Shown here piece by piece: positions 1-7,832 of a stretch of DNA of 7,832 nucleotides; the stretch's first letter is position 1, and each line of letters opens with the position of its first letter. A program made the position numbers and the translations under genes. The DNA lies in contig CAMLOC010000141.1 of NCBI GenBank assembly GCA_946481465.1, positions 1 to 7,832 of the forward strand, read 5' to 3'. This DNA is from an uncultured Shinella sp. Lineage in GTDB: Bacteria; Pseudomonadota; Alphaproteobacteria; Rhizobiales; Rhizobiaceae. Under the pieces are notes generated by a model. The model saw nothing but the letters and a program-made list of their open reading frames with translations. It ran no database searches and had not been told where the DNA came from.

Positions 1-88
1 GCTTTTCCTCGCGCTCTCATGGTACGCGTTGCGAGACAGGTTTTAGGCCAATGTTTACAGACTGTTGCCGGCGGCGGACGAGTTGGCG

Positions 89-182
89 GAAGCAAAATTC
101 ATAATTTCACATAACTGAGTCTGGCATTTTTAAATCGATTAGATTATTGATGCCCCAACCTTTGAAGATCGAGAGAATCGAT
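89..182 (+). promoter_or_regulatory. AT-rich leader and probable promoter region of the zwf-pgl-edd operon
   Basis: This stretch is much richer in A and T than the GC-rich genes around it and lies directly before zwf, as expected of a promoter. The best sigma-70-like pair I can find is TTCACA (106-111), a 17-base spacer and TTTAAA (129-134), which would start transcription near 141. Both boxes are weak matches. Two small dyads overlap the region and could be protein binding sites: AAATT-CAT-AATTT (95-107) and the palindrome AATCGATT (133-140). I cannot assign either to a named regulator. Positions 1-88 hold no open frame that I can support. Confidence 0.35.
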
Positions 183-1655
183 ATGAGCAGTCAGATCATT
201 CCTGTTGAACCTTTTGATTGTGTCGTTTTCGGCGGCACGGGCGATCTTGCCGAGCGCAAGCTTCTGCCGGCCCTTTATCACCGGCAGGTCGAAGGCCAGT
301 TCACGGAGCCGACCCGCATCATCGGCGCGTCGCGTTCGGTCATGACCCACGAGGAATATCGCAAATTCGCGCAGGACGCGCTGAAGGAGCACCTGAAGGC
401 CGGCGAATATGACGATGCGCAGGTCGCCACCTTCCTGAACAGGCTTTTCTACGTGCCGGTCGATGCCAAGGGCAATAATGGCTGGGACGTGCTGAAGAAG
501 CTGCTGGACGAGGGCAAGGAGCGCGTGCGCGCCTTCTATCTGGCCGTCGCGCCCGGCATTTTCGGCGATATTGCCGACAAGATCCGCGAGCACAAGCTCA
601 TCACCCGCTCGACCCGCATCGTCGTTGAAAAGCCTATCGGCCGCGATCTGGCTTCCGCGCAGGAACTGAACGACACCATCGGCCACGTCTTCAAGGAAGA
701 GCAGATCTTCCGTATCGACCACTATCTCGGCAAGGAGACGGTGCAGAACCTGATGGCGCTGCGTTTCGCCAACGCGCTCTACGAGCCGCTGTGGAACTCC
801 GCCCATATCGACCATGTGCAGATCACGGTGGCCGAGGCCGTCGGCCTCGAAAGCCGCGCCGGGTACTACGACAAGGCCGGCGCGCTGCGCGACATGGTGC
901 AGAACCACATTCTCCAATTGCTCTGCCTCGTCGCCATGGAAGTGCCCTCCTCCATGGACGCGGAGGCCGTGCGCGACGAGAAGCTTAAAGTTCTGCGCGC
1001 CCTGAAGCCGATCGACCAGTACAATGTCGAGCGTCTTACCGTGCGCGGCCAGTACCGCGCGGGCGCCTCGGCCGGCGGCCCGGTCAAGGGCTATCTCGAG
1101 GAACTGGAAGGCGGCGTCTCCAACACCGAGACCTTCGTCGGCATCAAGGCCGAGATCGGCAACTGGCGCTGGGCGGGCGTGCCCTTCTACATCCGCACGG
1201 GCAAGCGGCTTGCCGCGCGCATGTCGGAGATCGTCATCACCTTCAAGCCGATCCCGCATTCGATCTTCGATCCCTCGGCCGGCCGCATCGAGGCGAACCA
1301 GCTGATCATCCGCCTGCAGCCGGACGAAGGCGTCAAGCAGTCGCTGATGATCAAGGACCCCGGCCCGGGCGGCATGCGCCTTCGCAACGTTTCGCTCGAC
1401 ATGAGCTTCGCCGAGGCCTTCGACGCCCGCAATGCGGACGCCTACGAGCGGCTGCTGCTCGACGTCATCCGCAACAACCAGACGCTCTTCATGCGCCGCG
1501 ACGAGGTGGAAGCCGCATGGCGCTGGATCGACCCGATCCTGAAAGCCTGGGAAGCGACCGGCCAGCAGGCGCAGGGCTACACCGCCGGCACCTGGGGCCC
1601 GAGCCAGGCCATCGCCCTCATCGAGCGCGACGGCCGCACCTGGCACGAATCGTAA
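183..1655 (+). CDS. zwf: Glucose-6-phosphate 1-dehydrogenase
   Basis: This enzyme oxidises glucose 6-phosphate to 6-phosphoglucono-delta-lactone with NAD(P)+ in the cytoplasm. It is the entry step of the Entner-Doudoroff and oxidative pentose phosphate routes. The 490-residue protein has the usual family length. Visible motifs are the N-terminal dinucleotide-binding loop GGTGDLA (residues 17-23), EKPIG (149-153), the signature RIDHYLGKE (177-185, with D179 and H180) and RDMVQNH (236-242), whose H242 matches the family's catalytic histidine. I chose the ATG at 183 because the protein from there begins like rhizobial Zwf and a weak GAGAG lies seven bases upstream. The frame stays open to a TTG at 147 and an ATG at 150, which would add 12 or 11 residues, but no ribosome binding site precedes them. 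It is the first gene of the operon, and pgl follows after nine bases. Identity is clear; only the exact start is uncertain. Confidence 0.97.
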   Translation: MSSQIIPVEPFDCVVFGGTGDLAERKLLPALYHRQVEGQFTEPTRIIGASRSVMTHEEYRKFAQDALKEHLKAGEYDDAQVATFLNRLFYVPVDAKGNNGWDVLKKLLDEGKERVRAFYLAVAPGIFGDIADKIREHKLITRSTRIVVEKPIGRDLASAQELNDTIGHVFKEEQIFRIDHYLGKETVQNLMALRFANALYEPLWNSAHIDHVQITVAEAVGLESRAGYYDKAGALRDMVQNHILQLLCLVAMEVPSSMDAEAVRDEKLKVLRALKPIDQYNVERLTVRGQYRAGASAGGPVKGYLEELEGGVSNTETFVGIKAEIGNWRWAGVPFYIRTGKRLAARMSEIVITFKPIPHSIFDPSAGRIEANQLIIRLQPDEGVKQSLMIKDPGPGGMRLRNVSLDMSFAEAFDARNADAYERLLLDVIRNNQTLFMRRDEVEAAWRWIDPILKAWEATGQQAQGYTAGTWGPSQAIALIERDGRTWHES

Positions 1656-1664
1656 GGAAGCCCG

Positions 1665-2363
1665 ATGAGCGCGAGACTGCATGAATTCAAGGATGGCGCG
1701 GCGCTTGCCGAAGGGCTTGCCGACCGGGTTGCCGCGGCGCTCGCCGACGCCGTTGCCACACGAGGCCGAGCCAGCATCGCGGTCTCCGGCGGCTCGACGC
1801 CGAAGGCCTTCTTCAAGGCCTTGTCGCGCCGCGACATCGACTGGGGCAAGGTGACGATCACCCTCGTCGACGAGCGTTTCGTGCCGGCCGACAATTCGCG
1901 CTCGAACCACCTGCTCGTCGCCGACAACCTGCTGCAGGACAAGGCGAAGGCGGCGGGTTTCCTGCCGCTCTACCGCGACGCCGGCAGCGCGGAAGAGACC
2001 GCCAAGATCGTCTCGGCGGATGCCGGCGCACTCGGCCATCCCTTCGACGTCGCCATCCTCGGCATGGGAACGGACGGCCACACCGCCTCGTTCTTCCCCG
2101 GCGGCAGCCGGCTTGCCGAGGCGATCTCGCCCGCAACGCCGCGCGGCGTGATCACCATGGAGGCGGAAGGCGCCGGCGAGACCCGCCTCACCTTCACCTT
2201 CGCCAGCCTCCAGGACGCCCGCCTCCTGGTGCTGCATATCGAAGGCCAGGGCAAGAAGGACGTGCTGGCCGCGGCGGAAGCGGACGGACCGGAAACCGAC
2301 ATGCCGATCCGCGCCGTCCTGCGCCGCACGGCAACGCCGGTCGATATCTACTGGGCGCCCTGA
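1665..2363 (+). CDS. pgl: 6-phosphogluconolactonase
   Basis: This enzyme hydrolyses 6-phosphogluconolactone, the product of Zwf, to 6-phosphogluconate in the cytoplasm. The 232-residue protein is the right size for the glucosamine-6-phosphate isomerase-like (DevB/Pgl) family. It shows the phosphate-binding SGGSTP (41-46), the VDER motif (68-71) followed by SRSNH, the hallmark GMGTDGHTAS (133-142) that includes the conserved histidine, and MPIRAVLR (213-220) near the C-terminus. The histidine-containing GHTAS and short length fit lactonase rather than NagB deaminase, and the neighbours zwf and edd settle the substrate. The start is firm: AAGGAAG (1654-1660) begins inside the zwf stop codon and sits four bases before the ATG, so translation of pgl is probably coupled to that of zwf. 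No signal peptide or membrane segment is seen. Confidence 0.96.
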   Translation: MSARLHEFKDGAALAEGLADRVAAALADAVATRGRASIAVSGGSTPKAFFKALSRRDIDWGKVTITLVDERFVPADNSRSNHLLVADNLLQDKAKAAGFLPLYRDAGSAEETAKIVSADAGALGHPFDVAILGMGTDGHTASFFPGGSRLAEAISPATPRGVITMEAEGAGETRLTFTFASLQDARLLVLHIEGQGKKDVLAAAEADGPETDMPIRAVLRRTATPVDIYWAP

Positions 2364-2487
2364 AGCACCCTGCCGGGTAACACCGGTTCCACCCGGCGCA
2401 TAACGCCGATGATCGAAGCGGACAGCGCAGCTTTCCCGCGCGTCGTCCCATGCGAAAATGCCATCGAGAAAGGTAAGGATAGCTCCC
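2364..2487 (+). other. pgl-edd intergenic gap with a hairpin
   Basis: These 124 bases separate two genes of one pathway and hold no supportable gene. Just after the pgl stop lies a perfect 7-bp inverted repeat, GCCGGGT (2372-2378) and ACCCGGC (2391-2397), around a 12-base loop that contains the palindrome ACCGGT (2382-2387). No T-run follows, so it is not a standard intrinsic terminator. It could protect the 3' end of the zwf-pgl message, attenuate transcription into edd or bind a protein. I see no convincing promoter for edd here, though one could be hidden in the gap. Confidence 0.5.
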
Positions 2488-4308
<1,821 letters not shown>

Positions 4309-4346
4309 CGGGTTGGGGCGATGCCCCTCATCCGGCCTGCCGGCCA

Positions 4347-4372
4347 CCTTCTCCCCGCAAGCGGGGAGAAGG
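4347..4372. terminator. Left hairpin of the RIME-like element, possible edd transcript end
   Basis: The arms CCTTCTCCCCGC and GCGGGGAGAAGG pair perfectly over 12 bp (at least 11 physically, with a CAAG loop). It lies 38 bases after the edd stop and would form in the edd message. No T-run follows, so it may stabilise the 3' end or aid factor-dependent termination rather than act as a textbook intrinsic terminator. Confidence 0.4.
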
Positions 4373-4436
4373 GAACAAGAGGCTGGGCCTCTCTCCCTGT
4401 TCAGCGTCTATATTCGGGAAAGCTGAGCGGCATTCC

Positions 4437-4462
4437 CCTTCTCCCCGTTTACGGGGAGAAGG
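4437..4462. terminator. Right hairpin of the RIME-like element, possible end of the PilZ-like transcript
   Basis: The arms CCTTCTCCCCGT (4437-4448) and ACGGGGAGAAGG (4451-4462) are perfectly complementary, with the same arm sequence as the left hairpin. On the minus strand it lies about 40 bases after the stop of the PilZ-like gene. It lacks a T-run on either strand, so terminator function is only a possibility. Confidence 0.35.
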
Positions 4463-4501
4463 TCGCGGCAGCGGGATGAGGGGCGCGGCTCCTCCGGGAC
4501 G

Positions 4502-4858
4502 TCAGCTATAGATATCCAGCGTCCGGCCCTGGTGGTTGCGGTGCGTCGAATAGACGAAGATGCGCTGCAAATCCTTGTCGGAGAGCAGGCGCAGGAAGCG
4601 GGCCTCGACGACGTCGTTGGTATAGACGCGCTGCGTCAGGCAGCCGATCATCGGCAGGCGGGCGCTAACGATGTCGAGATAGAAATTGCGCGGCAGCTGG
4701 AACTTCGTCGTCATGGTGATGACGGCGCCGCTGCGCGACAATTTGGTGATGAGGCAGCGGCGGGAGACGAGATTGACGAGGCCGCCATTCTCGGTGAACT
4801 CGATGCGCGCCTCGTTGCACGTATCCTCCATCGGGAAGCTCTTCTCCCGATCGTACAT
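4502..4858 (-). CDS. Small PilZ-like domain protein, degenerate c-di-GMP motifs
   Basis: This is a 118-residue soluble protein with no signal peptide or membrane segment. Its RRCLITKLSRSGAVI segment (33-47), followed by a beta-rich stretch with FYLDI, resembles the core of PilZ domains, which bind cyclic di-GMP. The match is imperfect. The usual (D/N)xSxxG motif appears as KLSRSG (39-44), and no clear RxxxR motif precedes it, so nucleotide binding is doubtful and the call rests on fold-like resemblance. I chose the ATG at 4858 because AAGGAAGAG ends six bases upstream. An in-frame ATG at 4915 would add 19 residues (137 in all), but those codons lack the GC-rich third positions of the rest. 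It points the same way as the agl genes, 160 bases beyond aglK, and probably has its own promoter. Its role is unknown. Confidence 0.7.
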   Translation of the reverse strand: MYDREKSFPMEDTCNEARIEFTENGGLVNLVSRRCLITKLSRSGAVITMTTKFQLPRNFYLDIVSARLPMIGCLTQRVYTNDVVEARFLRLLSDKDLQRIFVYSTHRNHQGRTLDIYS

Positions 4859-4978
4859 GAAGGACTCTTCCTTGCTCAGGTAATTGTTACGCGGTACGGA
4901 TCCCTGAATACCCATCGGCCCCTTGCCCCCGGCATTGTCTGCATTCGAAAAAAGCCTAAGGGAACAACGCTTAACATC

Positions 4979-5018
4979 GGGTTGCGCGGCAGGGCTAAAT
5001 CCTGCCGCACCCCGTTTT

Positions 5019-5019
<1 letters not shown>
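4979..5019. terminator. Terminator-like hairpin just after aglK
   Basis: GCGGCAGG (4986-4993) and CCTGCCGC (5001-5008) form a perfect 8-bp stem around a 7-base loop, and GGGT (4979-4982) can extend it by pairing with ACCC (5009-5012) across a 3-base bulge. The hairpin directly follows the aglK stop on the minus strand, so it probably marks the end of the agl message. The run of five T (5015-5019), however, lies on the plus strand. A minus-strand run of six T occurs only at 4953-4948, well past the stem. It may work in both directions. Confidence 0.5.
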
Positions 5020-6110
<1,091 letters not shown>

Positions 6111-6130
6111 GTCTCTCTCCCTCTAATTCT

Positions 6131-7783
6131 TCAGACGAAACGGGCGAAGAACCCGCTCCATGCCGGAAGTTCGATGTTTTGCGCGTGCATCATGCTGTCG
6201 AACCCGTGGCCTTCCAGCGCCTCCAGCGTGCCGTCCGGCAAATCCGCAAGGCGCGCGATCGGGCTCATGTTGAAGGCGCAGAAGACCTTCTCGTTGCCGT
6301 GCGTGCGCACGAAGGAGAGGATCGCGCCCTCGGCCGACTGAAACGCGATCTCACCCTTCACCAAGGCCGCGTGCTGCTTGCGGAAGGCAAGGAAGCGCCG
6401 GTAATGCGCAAGCACCGAGGCAGCGTCGCCCTCCTGCACGTCGACGGCGCGCTCCAGATGGGCGGGCGGGACCGGCAGCCAGGGCCTTCCGTCGCTGAAG
6501 CCGCCGGACGGCTGGCCACTGTCCCATACCATCGGCGTGCGGCAGCCATCGCGGCCCTTGAAATCCGGCCAGAACTGGATGCCGTAGGGATCCTGCAGGT
6601 CCTCATAGGCAAGCTCCGCCTCCGGCAGGGCCAGTTCCTCGCCCTGGTAGATGCAGACCGAGCCGCGCAAACACATCAGGAGGCTCGCCAGGAGCTTGGC
6701 ATGGGCCTCGTGATCGGTGACGGCGCCGCCCCAGCGGCTGATATGGCGCATGACGTCGTGGTTGGAGAAGGCCCAGCAGACCCAGCCCTCGGGCGCGGCC
6801 TTTTCCAGCGCATGCTGCGTCTCGGCGACGAAGGCCGGTGTCAGCGGATCGGGCGCCAGGAATTCGAAGGCGTAGCACATGTGCATCTTGTCGCCGCCGG
6901 AGGTGTATTCGCCGGCGATTTCGAGGCCGCGCTGGCTGTCGCCCACCTCGCCGACGGCGGCGATGGCCGGGAATTCCTCCATCAGCGCGCGGAAACGCTT
7001 CAGGAAGTCCAGGTTCTCCGGCTGGTTCTTGTCGTAGATATGCTCCTGGTAATTGTAGGGGTTCACGGCCGGCGCGGTCTGGGCGTTGCGGCGCTCGGGG
7101 GCGAGCGACGGGTTGTCGCGCAGCTCCTTGTCGTGGAAGTAGAAATTGATCGTGTCGAGCCGGAAGCCGTCGACGCCGCGCTCCAGCCAGAAGCGGGCGA
7201 CCGAGAGCAGCGCGTCCTGGACGTCGGGATTGTGCAGGTTGAGGTCCGGCTGCGAGGTCAGGAAATTGTGCATGTAATATTGCAGGCGCGTCGGGTCCCA
7301 TTGCCAGGCCGAACCGCCGAAGATCGACAGCCAGTTGTTGGGCGGCGTGCCATCCGGCTTGGAATCGGCCCAGACATACCAGTCCGCCCGCGGATTGGTG
7401 CGCCGGGAGCGGCTTTCGACGAACCAGGGATGCTTGTCGGAGGTGTGCGACAGGACGAGGTCGATCATCACGCGGATGTTGAGGCGGTGCGCCTCGGCGA
7501 TCAGCGCGTCGAAATCGGCAAGCACGCCGAAGATCGGGTCGACGTCCTGGTAGTCCGAGACGTCGTAGCCGAAATCCTTCATCGGCGAGGTGAAGAAGGG
7601 CGAGATCCAGATCGCGTCCACGCCAAGGGACGCGACATGGGCAAGCCGCTCGGCAATGCCCCTCAGGTCGCCGATGCCATCGCCGTTGGTGTCCTGGTAG
7701 GAGCGCGGATAGATCTGGTAGATCACCGCGCCGCGCCACCAGTCCTTGTCGGGTACGAGGAGGGTGGAATCCGACATCGTCAT
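6131..7783 (-). CDS. aglA: Cytoplasmic alpha-glucosidase, glycoside hydrolase family 13
   Basis: This enzyme hydrolyses alpha-glucosides such as maltose, sucrose or trehalose-type sugars after import, releasing glucose. The protein is 550 residues, normal for oligo-1,6-glucosidase or alpha-glucosidase members of GH13. Visible features are the DTNGDGIGDL calcium-site-like loop (31-40), region I DLVLSH (108-113), GFRLD with nucleophile D210, AVGEV with acid/base E279 and FSNHD with transition-state D343; YQGEEL (379-384) follows. No signal peptide is present, so it acts in the cytoplasm. I chose the ATG at 7783 because AGGA (7795-7792) lies eight bases upstream. Other in-frame ATGs are at 7801 and 7777, the former without a ribosome binding site. 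aglK follows after 20 bases. Exact sugar specificity cannot be read from the sequence; the aglA name comes from the family and gene order. Confidence 0.9.
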   Translation of the reverse strand: MTMSDSTLLVPDKDWWRGAVIYQIYPRSYQDTNGDGIGDLRGIAERLAHVASLGVDAIWISPFFTSPMKDFGYDVSDYQDVDPIFGVLADFDALIAEAHRLNIRVMIDLVLSHTSDKHPWFVESRSRRTNPRADWYVWADSKPDGTPPNNWLSIFGGSAWQWDPTRLQYYMHNFLTSQPDLNLHNPDVQDALLSVARFWLERGVDGFRLDTINFYFHDKELRDNPSLAPERRNAQTAPAVNPYNYQEHIYDKNQPENLDFLKRFRALMEEFPAIAAVGEVGDSQRGLEIAGEYTSGGDKMHMCYAFEFLAPDPLTPAFVAETQHALEKAAPEGWVCWAFSNHDVMRHISRWGGAVTDHEAHAKLLASLLMCLRGSVCIYQGEELALPEAELAYEDLQDPYGIQFWPDFKGRDGCRTPMVWDSGQPSGGFSDGRPWLPVPPAHLERAVDVQEGDAASVLAHYRRFLAFRKQHAALVKGEIAFQSAEGAILSFVRTHGNEKVFCAFNMSPIARLADLPDGTLEALEGHGFDSMMHAQNIELPAWSGFFARFV

Positions 7784-7832
7784 GCTGCTTGTCCTGTGCA
7801 TTGTGTTCTACGCAAAACCGCTTCGATCGCCT

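Larger units (their letters stand above)
4323..4484. repeat. RIME-like intergenic palindromic element
   Basis: A 162-bp non-coding element lies between the converging ends of edd and the PilZ-like gene. Its ends are perfect 11-bp inverted repeats, GCCCCTCATCC (4323-4333) and GGATGAGGGGC (4474-4484). Inside are two hairpins with the same CCTTCTCCCCG arm (4347-4372 and 4437-4462) and a short dyad CCGGC-CT-GCCGG (4332-4343). The middle holds a third fold, AGAGGC-TGG-GCCTCT (4378-4392), flanked by GAACA (4373-4377) and TGTTC (4398-4402). The CCCCTCATCCGGCCTGCCGG wording and the CTTCTCCCCG hairpins are the hallmark of Rhizobium-specific intergenic mosaic elements, recalled from the family rather than searched. 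Such elements are probably small non-autonomous repeats. This one has no coding capacity. Confidence 0.8.

Noticed and set aside
8..35. Inverted repeat CTCGC and GCGAG near the left edge.
   Set aside because: Only five base pairs with an 18-base loop; this is expected by chance in GC-rich DNA.
627..641. EKPIG in Zwf instead of the often quoted EKPFG.
   Set aside because: A conservative hydrophobic change. Other active enzymes, such as that of Escherichia coli, have leucine here, so no functional meaning is likely.
6603..7739. A 378-codon minus-strand frame within aglA.
   Set aside because: It overlaps the alpha-glucosidase in another frame, and all GH13 catalytic residues belong to the other frame.
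7784..7832. Possible 3' end of an upstream agl permease gene on the minus strand, with a TGA overlapping the aglA ATG.
   Set aside because: Only about 16 codons are visible and none of the frames shows a recognisable permease C-terminus, so I do not annotate it.

Overview
The window looks like chromosomal DNA of an alphaproteobacterium of the Rhizobiaceae (Ensifer/Sinorhizobium, Shinella, Rhizobium or Agrobacterium range). The evidence is the GC-rich coding sequence with strongly GC-biased third codon positions, the zwf-pgl-edd gene order, the neighbouring alpha-glucoside (agl-type) genes, and an intergenic palindromic element with the sequence hallmarks of rhizobial RIME repeats. The genus cannot be fixed by eye.

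Layout. Positions 1-182 are an AT-rich leader that probably carries the promoter of the plus-strand Entner-Doudoroff operon. That operon is zwf (183-1655, glucose-6-phosphate dehydrogenase), pgl (1665-2363, 6-phosphogluconolactonase, nine bases after zwf with its ribosome binding site on the zwf stop codon) and edd (2488-4308, phosphogluconate dehydratase). A 124-base gap with a hairpin separates pgl from edd. Positions 4309-4501 hold a RIME-like mosaic element bounded by 11-bp inverted repeats (4323-4484). On the minus strand, reading right to left, are a GH13 alpha-glucosidase (aglA type, 7783-6131), a MalK-type sugar ABC transporter ATPase (aglK type, 6110-5019), a short gene-free stretch with a terminator-like hairpin, and a small PilZ-like protein gene (4858-4502). 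The agl operon and the ED operon therefore converge on the PilZ-like gene and the RIME-like element.

How the genes fit together. The agl genes would import alpha-glucosides (maltose, sucrose, trehalose type) and hydrolyse them in the cytoplasm. After phosphorylation, the released glucose would be oxidised by Zwf, Pgl and Edd to 2-keto-3-deoxy-6-phosphogluconate. The aldolase Eda, glucokinase, and the agl binding protein and permeases are not in the window; the agl components most likely lie just beyond the right edge.

Nothing here looks like a new biological system. The items most worth a second look are the RIME-like element, the PilZ-like protein with degenerate c-di-GMP motifs, the hairpin between pgl and edd, and a hairpin after aglK whose T-run lies on the opposite strand.
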